The notes beneath the pieces were generated by a model that worked only from the letters and a program-made list of their open reading frames with translations, made no database searches and had not been told where the DNA came from. Source: an uncultured Faecalibacterium sp. (lineage in GTDB: Bacteria > Bacillota > Clostridia > Oscillospirales > Ruminococcaceae). From it: DNA of 64,000 bases. Made by a program: the position numbers and the translations under genes. The DNA is taken from contig CAKTGQ010000005.1 in assembly GCA_934561555.1 (NCBI GenBank), forward strand, positions 81,514-145,513, written 5' to 3'. Positions within the stretch are counted from its first letter, which is position 1, and the number at the start of each line of letters is the position of its first letter. Below are positions 34,311 through 44,549 of this stretch, one piece after another.

Positions 34311-34753
34311 TGTTCAGCCGACTCCGCGACGGCTTCATCACTCAGGCCGTGGTCGCGTGCCACAGCACCCAGCAGACCATTCACGAACTGGTAGTCCTCG
34401 CCCGCGCCGTACTTCTTGGTCAGCTCCACAGCCTCATTGATGGCAACGCCGGGCTTGTTCTCGCCGCCGAACAGCATCTCGGCCACAGCCAGACGCAGCA
34501 CGGTCAGGCTGACGCGGGGCAGACGCTCCATGGTCCAGTTGCGCAGATGGGCACGAATCTCGTCATCCACCTCTGCAGAATGATCGTAGTAGGCGTTCAG
34601 CAACAGACGGCTGAACGCGTCCACGGGATGCTCCTCGTCGTTCTCGGCGTGATTGGACAGTGCCTCGGCCAGAGGAATGTCACCAAAGGTCTGCGAAAAT
34701 GCCAGCAAAAAGGCGTTTTCACGGGCTTCTCTACGGGGCAGAATATTTTCCAT
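34307..34753 (-). CDS. nusB: Transcription antitermination factor NusB
   Basis: A 148-residue helical protein acting with NusE on boxA RNA during rRNA transcription. Typical features are REARENAFLLAFSQTF at the N-terminus and INEAVELTKKYGAGEDYQFVNGLLG-like C-terminal motif. ATG at 34753 has AAAGGA upstream. It follows the Asp23-family gene, the standard Firmicute order. Confidence 0.94.
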   Translation of the reverse strand: MENILPRREARENAFLLAFSQTFGDIPLAEALSNHAENDEEHPVDAFSRLLLNAYYDHSAEVDDEIRAHLRNWTMERLPRVSLTVLRLAVAEMLFGGENKPGVAINEAVELTKKYGAGEDYQFVNGLLGAVARDHGLSDEAVAESAEQ

Positions 34754-34836
34754 AATGTTCCTTTCGCAATACAAACCCTCCCCGCCGGGCGTGCCGGGAG
34801 GAGGATCGTTTCTGATATGATTTTTTGCCGAATTTG

Positions 34837-35196
34837 TTACTGCGCCTCGGCAAGGCCTGCAATGACCAGATTCACGCGGCTGACCGTCACATTGGTCATG
34901 TTCTGTACGGCGGACTTGACGTTCTCCTGTACCTTTTCAGCCACAGAGGGGATCCGTGCGCCGAACTGCATCATCAGGTGCAGAGTGATGTTGGCTGTGC
35001 CGTCCCGCATCTCCACCACCACAGGCGGCTGGATGCTGGCAGATTCCAGCAGGCTTTTCAGCTTTTTGTTCTGCACGCCGCAGGATACCTCGGCAACGCC
35101 GTCCACTTCCAGTGCGGCGCAGCGGGCGATCTTGCCCACGACCTCGGTCGAAATCTGAAGGCTGCCGCCCTGAAGATCCATGTTCTGTAAATCCAT
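34837..35196 (-). CDS. Asp23/Gls24 family envelope-stress protein
   Basis: A 119-residue Asp23-domain protein (ISTEVVGKIARCAALEVDGVAEV; VQENVKSAVQNMTNVTVSRVNL). Members are membrane-associated or linked to envelope stress and fatty-acid metabolism. ATG at 35196 is preferred because GGAGG lies 8 bases upstream; the in-frame ATG at 35211 lacks one. It is the first gene of the long operon running to recN. Confidence 0.9.
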   Translation of the reverse strand: MDLQNMDLQGGSLQISTEVVGKIARCAALEVDGVAEVSCGVQNKKLKSLLESASIQPPVVVEMRDGTANITLHLMMQFGARIPSVAEKVQENVKSAVQNMTNVTVSRVNLVIAGLAEAQ

Positions 35197-35333
35197 TGTG
35201 CTGTCCTCCATCCAAAGGCTGTTCCGGCGGCGGTCTCAAAGCCTTGAAACCGGTCTGCCGTACCTGCCTTTTGTGTTCAAACGCGCCCTTGTGCGGTGCA
35301 TAAAGGCGCGCAGCATTCATTTTTGATAAAGTT

Positions 35334-35363
35334 ATTATACCATCAATGCGGGGGCAATTTCAA
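35334..35363 (-). promoter_or_regulatory. Promoter of the asp23-to-recN operon
   Basis: TTGAAA (35358-35363), 18 bp, TATAAT (35334-35339) with extended TG on the - strand. It lies about 140 bases before the Asp23-family gene and is one of the best sigma-A promoters in the window. Confidence 0.75.
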
Positions 35364-35486
35364 TACTTGTTTGGAAAAGAAAGATGGAAATCAGCACGGA
35401 ATGGCATCCCGGCAGCGCATACAGCTTTCTGCCTGCAAGAAAAGCTGCGCCTGCGCCGCCGGGGTGTCAGCATAAATAAAGAGTGC

Positions 35487-36110
35487 TTACTTCACCTCCA
35501 CCACCGTGATATTCTGGGCGTTCACACTGCTTTTGTTCATCACCACATCCCGAATCTGCGCCACCTGCGCCGCCGTGAGCGGCTCGCCTGCCGTCATCAC
35601 GGTCAGGTCTGCCCGCCCTGCCTGCAAAAAGCACAGGCAGTCCGCAAAGCCCTTGGCGCGCACCAGCGTCTCGATCTCGTTTTCCGCGTTCAGATCTTCC
35701 AGCCCTGCCGCCATTTGTGCGGTGTACTCCTTTTTCTCCTCGGCTGTCAGGGAGGAGGATTTCAGGCTTTTTTGCAGGGTATCCATGGCTTCGTCATGTG
35801 CCTTTTCCCGCTTGAGACGGGCTTGTTCAAAAAAGCGGGTGCCACTGTCATTTGCTACGCTGACAAGCTGTGCTTCGCCATAGTTTTTGCTAGCACCGGA
35901 GGCGGCTTCCGCTTCTGTGGGCAGTGCATCCGTGATGGTGATCTCCGCTTCTGCTTCCACCGGCTCTGCCGAGACCATGAGGGTGTCGTCCTCTGTCTGC
36001 GGGGTGATGTCCGCCCGGGCATACTGCCAGTTTAAGTAGACGGCAATGACCAGTGCCGCCGCCAGTGTCAGAGCGGTGACCCTGCGGGTGTTTCTGGAAA
36101 GTGCTCTCAT
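35487..36110 (-). CDS. spoIIIAH: Stage III sporulation protein AH
   Basis: A 207-residue protein with a short cytoplasmic end, one membrane helix (about 11-29), an acidic linker and a C-terminal FliF/YscJ-like ring-building domain (NEIETLVRAKGFADCLCFLQ). In Bacillus and Clostridioides, SpoIIIAH in the mother cell binds SpoIIQ in the forespore, forming the feeding channel. Last gene of the octet, 60 bases after spoIIIAG. Confidence 0.88.
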   Translation of the reverse strand: MRALSRNTRRVTALTLAAALVIAVYLNWQYARADITPQTEDDTLMVSAEPVEAEAEITITDALPTEAEAASGASKNYGEAQLVSVANDSGTRFFEQARLKREKAHDEAMDTLQKSLKSSSLTAEEKKEYTAQMAAGLEDLNAENEIETLVRAKGFADCLCFLQAGRADLTVMTAGEPLTAAQVAQIRDVVMNKSSVNAQNITVVEVK

Positions 36111-36170
36111 AAAACGGTTCCTCCTTTGGTATTTCGGTAAGCGATTGCGGTACTTGACAAAAGCAGCAGC

Positions 36171-36683
36171 TCAGCGCTTACGCTGCTCCACACAGATGCG
36201 GTTCGTGGGCAGATCCAGCAGCGAATGAAGCAGCTCGGTGATGCGGGCTGCAACCCGGACATCTCCCCCACCCTCACACAGCACGGCAACCCCGCATACC
36301 TGTGGCAGATAGGTTGTCTCGGCCAGCGCAGAGCCATCCTGTAAAAGAACATGGGTCTCCTGCTGCTGCAGATCCCCGGTCTGGGTGTCCAGTGCATAGA
36401 CGGTCTCTTCCCCGGTGGTCAGGGTGACCATAACTGTGGTGCGTCCCGCCCCTTGCAGCTGGCTGATAAGTCCTTCCAACTGCTGCTCCAATTGGGTTTG
36501 GTACTGGCTGACAGCAACTGTTTGGGCGGTGGATGCCGCCGCTTTCTGTGTACCGCCCTCGGGTAAAAGCTCCGACAGTAAAAGCAGCAGCATTGCCAGC
36601 ACACCGACCGCCACCGCCAGCGAGGTGCGGTTTTTGTTGCTTTGCAGAGAGCGAAAAACGGAAAGCAATTCATTCTTTTTCAT
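36171..36683 (-). CDS. spoIIIAG: Stage III sporulation protein AG
   Basis: A 170-residue protein with one N-terminal membrane helix (about 20-40) and an extracytoplasmic ring-building domain. The family-typical GAGRTTVMVTLTTGEETVYA and a final NRICVEQRK are visible. SpoIIIAG forms a large 30-fold ring in Bacillus. ATG overlaps the spoIIIAF stop (ATGA). Confidence 0.88.
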   Translation of the reverse strand: MKKNELLSVFRSLQSNKNRTSLAVAVGVLAMLLLLLSELLPEGGTQKAAASTAQTVAVSQYQTQLEQQLEGLISQLQGAGRTTVMVTLTTGEETVYALDTQTGDLQQQETHVLLQDGSALAETTYLPQVCGVAVLCEGGGDVRVAARITELLHSLLDLPTNRICVEQRKR

Positions 36684-37159
36684 GGTGTGCTCTCCTCCGC
36701 TGCCGCGGGAGCATCCAGCGTCTGCTGCAAAAAGCTGAGCACTGCCTGCTTTTGGGCGGCGGTACAGCCCGCCGGGAAGGCAGCAACAGCCTTTTTTACC
36801 ACGACCTGCTGTCCGGCTTTTTCCAGTGTAACCGACACGCGGACGTCCAGCCCGAACTGTTGACGGCACTGTACGGTGCAATATTCTTCCAGCCGGGCTT
36901 TGGTCTGGGTCAAGATCTCCGTTTCCAGTGCATCCGACTGTATAGCAGACAGAGCCGCCGGGGCTGTATTGCCCGAAAAAGCGGCCGCGACCCTGCCCGG
37001 CAGGTACGGCAGCTGCGCAAGAAGGACTGCTAAAATATATAGCCCGGCTACGGCTTTTATGCACCGGCCAGCCCAGCCTTGTCCTCCAAAAAGGCCGACC
37101 AGCTCCGCCCCAATGCACGCCATGCAGAACACTGCCGCAGCCCGCTGAAATGCCTGCAT
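36680..37159 (-). CDS. spoIIIAF: Stage III sporulation protein AF
   Basis: A 159-residue protein with two N-terminal membrane helices (residues about 5-25 and 32-50) and a soluble domain with LEEYCTVQCRQQFGLDVRVSV. Tightly packed between spoIIIAE and spoIIIAG. Its role is in the SpoIIIA channel complex; identification rests partly on position. Confidence 0.82.
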   Translation of the reverse strand: MQAFQRAAAVFCMACIGAELVGLFGGQGWAGRCIKAVAGLYILAVLLAQLPYLPGRVAAAFSGNTAPAALSAIQSDALETEILTQTKARLEEYCTVQCRQQFGLDVRVSVTLEKAGQQVVVKKAVAAFPAGCTAAQKQAVLSFLQQTLDAPAAAEESTP

Positions 37160-38218
37160 CTAACCACCCCCTGTCAGCATCAGCAGCGCGATACCCACCA
37201 CAAACAACATGAAAAACAAGGCCGTGACTGCCGCCATGCAGCGCACGGCTTCGGCAAAGCATTGCAGCAGCTTATGGCAATGCTCCAGCCCGCCGATTCC
37301 GGCAAGCCAGCCACAGCAGGACAGAAAAAACAGATGTACCAGCAGCTCGAGATACAAGGGCACAAATTCTGCCCCGATGCTGAGCAATGCGGCAATACCA
37401 AGGGTGCTTTTGAGCAGCTGCATCCCGGCCAGCACTGCGTCTGCCGCGCTGCTCAATGCCTGCCCCACAATGGGCACGCTACCGGTCAGCAGCTGCCCCA
37501 GACGAGAGGCAGAACGATCCAGCTGCACCGTGACTACGCGCTGAAAGCTCATCAGAGCGGCGAACGCTTTGCCCGCCCAGCCGATAGCCTGCCGCAGCAA
37601 CCGCCCGGTCAGGGTGCAGCCCTCGGACAGGCTTTTGCGGGAGCTGATGCCGCAGGCCATACTGATGGCAAGATAGCTGCGCAGCAGCGGCTGCAGCCAG
37701 AGCGTGACCGCCTGTGCGATAAAACACAGCACCGTGAGCAGAAAGCCGTTTGCAGCCACTCCGGCGTTCCATTCGCCGCCAGCAGCCAGTACGCCGCTGT
37801 ATACCGGCAAAAAGCCCAGCAGATAGCTTTTCCACCCAGTCATCCGGGTGCACAGCGCTGCGGCAAGCTTGTCCAGTTCCTGCCACAACAAAACGCCACA
37901 GCCACCGGCAGCAGCCAGTTCCAGCAGTGCTCTGTCGGCAGTGTCCTGCAAGAGAAATGCAAGCCCTGCCGCCAAAGATAAAAACAGCAGAACAGCGGCA
38001 TATTGATGCAGTACTTCCCGCAGCAATTGCACCGGCTCGGCGGCAAACAAACGCAGCAAGGTGCCCAGCGGGTCTGCCGCAAATTGCTCGGCCTGTACAG
38101 GTGCTTTGTCAAGATAGGTCTGCCATGGTGCAGCTTCCGCAGCCGCAGCTTTTAGGACGGTTTCACCGCATAGAAAGCCCAGCGCTGCCACGCAAATGAT
38201 GAGGCCGCGTTTTTTCAT
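37160..38218 (-). CDS. spoIIIAE: Stage III sporulation protein AE
   Basis: A 352-residue polytopic membrane protein with a signal-like N-terminus and about seven hydrophobic segments. The LTGSVPIVGQALSSAADAVLAG and CTLTGRLLRQAIGWAGKAF segments fit SpoIIIAE, a transporter-like component of the channel. ATG at 38218 overlaps the spoIIIAD stop (ATGA). Confidence 0.88.
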   Translation of the reverse strand: MKKRGLIICVAALGFLCGETVLKAAAAEAAPWQTYLDKAPVQAEQFAADPLGTLLRLFAAEPVQLLREVLHQYAAVLLFLSLAAGLAFLLQDTADRALLELAAAGGCGVLLWQELDKLAAALCTRMTGWKSYLLGFLPVYSGVLAAGGEWNAGVAANGFLLTVLCFIAQAVTLWLQPLLRSYLAISMACGISSRKSLSEGCTLTGRLLRQAIGWAGKAFAALMSFQRVVTVQLDRSASRLGQLLTGSVPIVGQALSSAADAVLAGMQLLKSTLGIAALLSIGAEFVPLYLELLVHLFFLSCCGWLAGIGGLEHCHKLLQCFAEAVRCMAAVTALFFMLFVVGIALLMLTGGG

Positions 38219-38598
38219 CCTGCCAACCCCCAGATCGTCTGGAATATCTGTTCCAGCAGCGGCCATACTGCCGCCAGTACGAGACACCGCCCCGCCAGCC
38301 CGGCGCACCATGCAAGGGTATCCGCTCCGGCTTCCTCACAGAGGGTACGGACATAATCCGCCAGCAACAGGATCCCTGCGCTGCGCAAAAGGCAGGAAAA
38401 GGCCTGTGCATTAGTACGCTGCCCCAGCTGTACCAATGCTTGCAGTACCCCGCGCAGCGGCTGCACCAGACGGAGCAGCAGCCACACCGCAGCACCCAGC
38501 GAAAGCAGCAACGCAAATGCCGGGGAGTACCGTTGCAGCAGAATACCGGCAAAGGCTGCCAGCAGCAGCGCCGCCAGCACCGGAACCGCCGCGCTCAT
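38215..38598 (-). CDS. spoIIIAD: Stage III sporulation protein AD
   Basis: A 127-residue, four-helix membrane protein. It resembles flagellar/type III export-type components and sits directly after spoIIIAC. ATG at 38598 overlaps the spoIIIAC stop (ATGA). Confidence 0.85.
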   Translation of the reverse strand: MSAAVPVLAALLLAAFAGILLQRYSPAFALLLSLGAAVWLLLRLVQPLRGVLQALVQLGQRTNAQAFSCLLRSAGILLLADYVRTLCEEAGADTLAWCAGLAGRCLVLAAVWPLLEQIFQTIWGLAG

Positions 38599-38789
38599 AG
38601 CGCAAACAGAGAGCGGATAGTGGCAAATAGGGCGCTGATCTGCTTGACGAGAATGGAGAGCACCACTACAAGCCCCGCCAGCGTGGTCATCATAGCCTGA
38701 TCTTCCCGCCCGGAGCGGATGAGCAGCTGATTGAGCACCGCGACTATGATGCCGATGGCCGCAATTTTGAACACAAGCTCGATATCCAT
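38595..38789 (-). CDS. spoIIIAC: Stage III sporulation protein AC
   Basis: A 64-residue protein with two membrane helices (residues about 5-25 and 36-60) and the family core LVFKIAAIGIIVAVLNQLL. Length is exactly that expected. GGAGAA precedes the ATG. Confidence 0.92.
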   Translation of the reverse strand: MDIELVFKIAAIGIIVAVLNQLLIRSGREDQAMMTTLAGLVVVLSILVKQISALFATIRSLFAL

Positions 38790-38816
38790 CCGTTTCTCCT
38801 TTGTCCCATACAGCCT

Positions 38817-39281
38817 TTACCAAAAGAGCAGCGCCAGCATCATGCCGCCTGCCAGCCCTAGACGGTGCGGCAGACCGGCCTGCCGCTGTGCTGCGCGGCG
38901 TGCCTGCTGCAAATAGTCCTCGAACCGCGCCGTATAGTAATCCAACCGTTCGCATTCCTGTGCGGCCTCTGCACGACCAAGACCGCCGAAACATTCTGTG
39001 AAGCAGGCGCGTTCTGTCGCCGAAAGCTGCCCCGGTGCAGGCAGCTGCTGCAATGTACCGCCGGAAGTTCGTGCTAACAGGCCCTCACGACAAAGCTGCC
39101 GGTAAAGGCTTTGCAGATCTGCCCGGCGGTACTGGATCTCCTGCCGGATGCGCTGTAATAGTTCGATGGTGCGCTGCAAAGCAGCAAGATGCAGGGCAGT
39201 TTTGGCTTGTACTGCATCCCCCACCAGCCAGCCGCACAGCGGAAGCAAAAACAGGCCGAACCCGCGCAGAAGGATGCTCAT
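38817..39281 (-). CDS. spoIIIAB: Stage III sporulation protein AB
   Basis: A 154-residue protein with an N-terminal and a C-terminal hydrophobic segment around a helical domain (LQRTIELLQRIRQEIQYRRADL), resembling type II secretion protein F. ATG at 39281 overlaps the spoIIIAA stop (ATGA). Confidence 0.86.
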   Translation of the reverse strand: MSILLRGFGLFLLPLCGWLVGDAVQAKTALHLAALQRTIELLQRIRQEIQYRRADLQSLYRQLCREGLLARTSGGTLQQLPAPGQLSATERACFTECFGGLGRAEAAQECERLDYYTARFEDYLQQARRAAQRQAGLPHRLGLAGGMMLALLFW

Positions 39282-40168
39282 ACGGCGCGCACTTCCCGGA
39301 TGTAGCCCGGCATCTCCCGCCCGGCAAGGACGACCAGCTGCTGCAGCATCCCGCGTTGCAGCAAAGCCTGTACCTGCGGGCGGCACCGTGCCTGTGCGGC
39401 ATCCGGCGCGTGGATGCTGGCAATAAAGTCCACCCCGCTGAAAAAGCCCTGTTCCAGTGCTCTGGTCTCTTCCAAGCAGCCCAGCTCGTCCAGCAAGATC
39501 ACCTGCGGTGCCAGCGTGCGTAGCGCCATCTGGACGGCGCGAGCTTTATCCACCCCACCGATGCGCTCCAGCGGCGGCAGGGGCTGCTCCGGCGGGAAAA
39601 GCTCGTTCCGCTCGTCCACCACCGCCACCAGACGCTGCCGTTCGGCCAGCGTCTGGGCAATGGTGCGCAGCAGGGTGGTCTTGCCGCTGCCGGGTTCTCC
39701 CACTATCAGCAGCCCGGCAAAGTGCTGCTCCAGCAGCTTGTCCAGCTCGGGCGGCAGGCAGATGGTACAGTTGCGTGCGATACGCAGGTTGAGCGAGGTG
39801 ACCTTTTGCAGCGCAATGCTCTGCCCTTCCCGCTGCACGAACTGCCCCGCTACGCCCACACGGTTTCCGGCGGCAGTGGTCAGGTAGCCCTCGGCAAGCT
39901 CCATTTCGTGGGTGTGCACTGAGCCGTTGCAAAGGGTGTGAAAAATCTCCTCAATTTGCAGCGTATCCAGCCGCATTGCAGCCAATGCCGGTGGACAACC
40001 CGGCAAAGCTGAAGCAGCGCATTGCCGTCCCTGTACGGTAAATGTGACCGCACAGCCTGTGCGCAGCCGCAGCTCCTGTACGCGCGCCGCCGTTTGTGCA
40101 GGAAGCTGTGCCAGCGGCGCTGCAAGCCAAGCAGGAAGGGTCTTAACGGCCCGGTAATACTCGTCCAC
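39278..40168 (-). CDS. spoIIIAA: Stage III sporulation protein AA (secretion-type ATPase)
   Basis: A 296-residue ATPase of the type II/IV secretion class. The P-loop is GEPGSGKT at 157-164, followed by VVDERNELFPP and VILLDELG (Walker B). In Bacillus its ATPase activity is required for sporulation and for forespore gene expression after engulfment. Start is GTG at 40168 with AAAGGAG upstream. It is the first gene of the octet and is preceded by a sigma-E-like -10 and the ligA terminator. Confidence 0.93.
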   Translation of the reverse strand: MDEYYRAVKTLPAWLAAPLAQLPAQTAARVQELRLRTGCAVTFTVQGRQCAASALPGCPPALAAMRLDTLQIEEIFHTLCNGSVHTHEMELAEGYLTTAAGNRVGVAGQFVQREGQSIALQKVTSLNLRIARNCTICLPPELDKLLEQHFAGLLIVGEPGSGKTTLLRTIAQTLAERQRLVAVVDERNELFPPEQPLPPLERIGGVDKARAVQMALRTLAPQVILLDELGCLEETRALEQGFFSGVDFIASIHAPDAAQARCRPQVQALLQRGMLQQLVVLAGREMPGYIREVRAV

Positions 40169-40203
40169 TTTGGTTTCTCCTTTTACGAAAGCTTTGTGCT
40201 AGC

Positions 40204-40232
40204 ATTGTATGCGCTTTGTGCGTCATTAGAAC
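40204..40232 (-). promoter_or_regulatory. Candidate sigma-E-type promoter of spoIIIA
   Basis: CATACAAT (40204-40211) on the - strand equals the sigma-E -10 consensus as remembered (CATACAMT). The candidate -35, GTTCTAAT (40225-40232), 13 bp away, is only a partial match. The same bases contain TACAAT, so a sigma-A reading cannot be excluded. The position gives a leader of about 30 bases. Confidence 0.45.
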
Positions 40233-40244
40233 CGGGAACCGGCA

Positions 40245-40283
40245 AACAAAAAAAGCCCCTGCAACAGCGTTGCAGAAGCTTTT
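40245..40283 (-). terminator. ligA terminator
   Basis: On the - strand: CTGCAA-CGCTG-TTGCAG with outer AAAAGC/GCTTTT pairing and a T-run. It separates ligA from the spoIIIA promoter region. Confidence 0.75.
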
Positions 40284-40318
40284 GAAATCATTTATATTTC
40301 GGCATTTAAGAGGGCGTT

Positions 40319-42346
<2,028 letters not shown>

Positions 42347-42443
42347 TCATTTTGCCGCCCGCCGCGCTGCTTGCCCGACAGAAACCGTGCTGTACACCGG
42401 ACATAGCAGACGAGCGGTAGTCGTTTGCATTTGCATCTTCCTT

Positions 42444-42472
42444 AGTATACCACATCCATGGATGGTCTGCAA
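42444..42472 (-). promoter_or_regulatory. Candidate ligA promoter
   Basis: TATACT (42444-42449) with a weak TTGCAG (42467-42472) 17 bp upstream on the - strand. Confidence 0.35.
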
Positions 42473-42684
42473 AGCGTTAAATACAAATCGTATTTTTGAA
42501 GTGCTCTCATGTGCTGAAATCGATATCAATACTGTCTGTATGTTGACTTAGAATCACGCATAAAAGATACTAAACGTATATCCGTTGCATTTTGCATCGA
42601 TAATGCGCTTTATTTTGAGTATCCTTTTGTGGTGACTTTTAGTAATTCTTTGTACTATTTTTTCTGCGCAGGCACAGGCAAAAA

Positions 42685-42745
42685 GAATCCCCCTCCCCGG
42701 CGCGGCAGCTTGTGCCGTCCGGGAAAGGGGTACAGATTTTATTAT
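42685..42745 (-). terminator. sipL terminator
   Basis: On the - strand: CCCCTTTCCCGG pairs with CCGGGGAGGGGG (a smaller internal hairpin GGCACAAGCTGCC lies in the loop), followed by ATTCTTTTTG. Confidence 0.7.
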
Positions 42746-42762
42746 GTTTACAGCCTTACGGC

Positions 42763-44280
42763 TCAGGTGACTGGGATCAGCAGCCGCTGTGCCTGCGGCA
42801 GACTGACAAGTTCCTCTTCCAGCTGGTTCGCTGCAAGGATCTGCGCCGGAGCCACATGGAACCGCCGTGCTACCGCAAACATTTCCTCCCCGGCCTGCGC
42901 GTAGTAGATCCGCAGTGCGATCTCGGGGTCGGTATCGGGCAGCGAGTCGCCAAGGGTGATGCTACCGATGACCGGACTGGTGGTACAGCCTAAGATCGTT
43001 CCCTCTGCCCGGACAGTAATCGTGGCTTCCAGCGTACCGCCCGCACAGGTGCACTGCACATTCTCGGTACTCAGCCAGCATTCCGGCACAAGCACTGTTC
43101 CCTCCGGCGGCGTAATGGGCAGAGGGATATTGACTTCCAAGGTTTTCTCGTAGCTTTCCAGCTCGCCGAGGGTATTCTCTGCAAGGGCTGTTACCACCGC
43201 TTTGGCGGCAAGTGCCCAGCCCTCCCCTTTTGGGACGGTCTGCTGGGGACCGTAGTGCACAAAACAGGCCCGCAGCTGCGCCCCTGCATCCGGCAGAGGA
43301 CCGGAGCCTGTGGCGGTGGCGGTATCGTTCAGGGTGCAGAGCAGCTGCTCTGTGACGAGCGGCTGCGGCGTAAGTTCCGTTTCAAACCGGGTGGAAAAGG
43401 CATCCACCGCCACTTGCAGCTGGTAACTGCGCCATGCCCGCAGGTGCAGCATAACGTTTGCCGTAAGTTGAGCAGCAGCGCTTTCTGCCTGCGACAAGGT
43501 AAAACCAACCGGCTCTGCTACGCACAGGCAGCGGCAGTCCTCCGTAATGCCCTCTAAATCTATCACCTGTTGGAAGGGCAGTGCCGCCGCCTGACTTTGC
43601 AGGGCGGTGTCCCCTTCTGCCCGCCACGCGCACTGCACCCGCAGCTCCCCCTTGACCACAGCCTTGCCGGCAAGCAACTTTACCTCCCCTACACAGGCGT
43701 TGCCGGTAATATCCAGTACAGCCGCCGGGGGCTTTGCAAAGACAAGCTCTCCCTCCAAGGTCACCAGCTTATCCAGCACAGCTACACTGCGCACGCCTTG
43801 CAGTGTGCGCAGCTGCTGCTCAATGCCGCCATCTGCCAATGCAGTGATCACCTCGGTCTTGCATTGGGTGTACACCGTGACCACCAGTCCATAGGCACCC
43901 CGCACCTCAATACGGCGTGGGTCTGCCGCGCGGGTGTTAAGGTACTCTGTCTGCCCTTCCACCACGGCTGTCCATGCCGTAAAGGCAAGCTCCGGCAGTT
44001 CCAGCTGCCGGGTAAAGGGCAGCTTTTGCTCAGTCTGGCACAGGCCTTTTTCCGCTTCGCCCTGGTAAAACACAGTACAGCGCAGATAGCCCTCTAAAGT
44101 AAGCCTGCCTGGCTGCAGCTGCCGCTGCAGCACCACCGGGCGTATAAAGCATTTGACCAGCTTGCCCACCGGCGGCAGATCATCCGAGATGCGGATCTCG
44201 GTTTCCAGAGGAAGTTCTGCTTTTACGGTACAGCCCGCCCCGCCCTGCGGCAGCGTGTCCCGGAATATCTTCAGTTCCAT
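42763..44280 (-). CDS. sipL: SipL-like SPOCS (DUF3794) and LysM spore-coat morphogenetic protein
   Basis: A 505-residue protein with repeated beta-rich DUF3794/SPOCS modules (for example DDLPPVGKLVKCFIRPVVLQ near 30, LDKLVTLEGELVF near 190, and PPEGTVLVPECWLS near 400). It ends in a LysM module (YYAQAGEEMFAVARRFHVAP through LLIPVT). In Clostridioides difficile, SipL binds SpoIVA and is needed for spore coat assembly. Start at 44280 (MELKIFRDTLPQ) has AAAGGAG upstream. A sigma-E-like promoter lies upstream, after the spoVM terminator. Its presence implies a coat-assembly role. Confidence 0.82.
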   Translation of the reverse strand: MELKIFRDTLPQGGAGCTVKAELPLETEIRISDDLPPVGKLVKCFIRPVVLQRQLQPGRLTLEGYLRCTVFYQGEAEKGLCQTEQKLPFTRQLELPELAFTAWTAVVEGQTEYLNTRAADPRRIEVRGAYGLVVTVYTQCKTEVITALADGGIEQQLRTLQGVRSVAVLDKLVTLEGELVFAKPPAAVLDITGNACVGEVKLLAGKAVVKGELRVQCAWRAEGDTALQSQAAALPFQQVIDLEGITEDCRCLCVAEPVGFTLSQAESAAAQLTANVMLHLRAWRSYQLQVAVDAFSTRFETELTPQPLVTEQLLCTLNDTATATGSGPLPDAGAQLRACFVHYGPQQTVPKGEGWALAAKAVVTALAENTLGELESYEKTLEVNIPLPITPPEGTVLVPECWLSTENVQCTCAGGTLEATITVRAEGTILGCTTSPVIGSITLGDSLPDTDPEIALRIYYAQAGEEMFAVARRFHVAPAQILAANQLEEELVSLPQAQRLLIPVT

Positions 44281-44316
44281 GTGCAGTGCGCTCCTTTCCC
44301 TGTCCGTTTCCGTAAG

Positions 44317-44346
44317 AGTGTATGCGGCGGCAGGCGGCAGTATGCC
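44317..44346 (-). promoter_or_regulatory. Sigma-E-like promoter of sipL
   Basis: GGCATACT (44339-44346), 14 bp, CATACACT (44317-44324) on the - strand. Against the Bacillus sigma-E consensus as remembered (GTCATATT, 14 bp, CATACAMT) this is 6/8 and 8/8. It lies about 30 bases before the sipL start and just after the upstream terminator. Confidence 0.65.
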
Positions 44347-44352
44347 GACAGC

Positions 44353-44392
44353 AAAAGGCCGGTATGCAGCAGCTGCCACACACCGGCCTTTT
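44353..44392 (-). terminator. Terminator of the yicC-spoVM cluster
   Basis: AAAAGGCCGGT pairs with ACCGGCCTTTT. It follows the spoVM stop by 6 bases and precedes the sipL promoter. Confidence 0.85.
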
Positions 44393-44398
44393 ATAGAT

Positions 44399-44479
44399 TC
44401 AGTTCTCTTTGCGGATGCCGAACAGCTTGCGCAGAATGCCGCACAATGCTTTCGGGCTGCGAATGACCACTACCTGCAT
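44399..44479 (-). CDS. spoVM: Stage V sporulation protein M (26 aa)
   Basis: A 26-codon gene. The core IRSPKALCGILRKLFG aligns without gaps to IKLPKFLGGIVRAMLG of Bacillus SpoVM (26 residues, from memory), keeping the key Pro (residue 8) and the amphipathic helix. SpoVM senses the convex forespore membrane and anchors SpoIVA. Position also fits: in Bacillus spoVM follows thiN at the end of the prkC-rsgA-rpe-thiN cluster, exactly as here. GGGGTGGAG precedes the ATG, and a TATAAT (44511-44516) lies 32-37 bases upstream. Confidence 0.85.
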   Translation of the reverse strand: MQVVVIRSPKALCGILRKLFGIRKEN

Positions 44480-44549
44480 CTCCACCCCGCCTTTCACTCA
44501 TGTTTACCCCATTATAGCGTCTAACGGGCAAAAATGTTCCGGGAAGGGT

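Noticed and set aside
35200-35480. Possible extra gene between the Asp23-family gene and spoIIIAH
   Set aside because: Only the operon promoter is convincing; the open frames there lack starts with ribosome binding sites.
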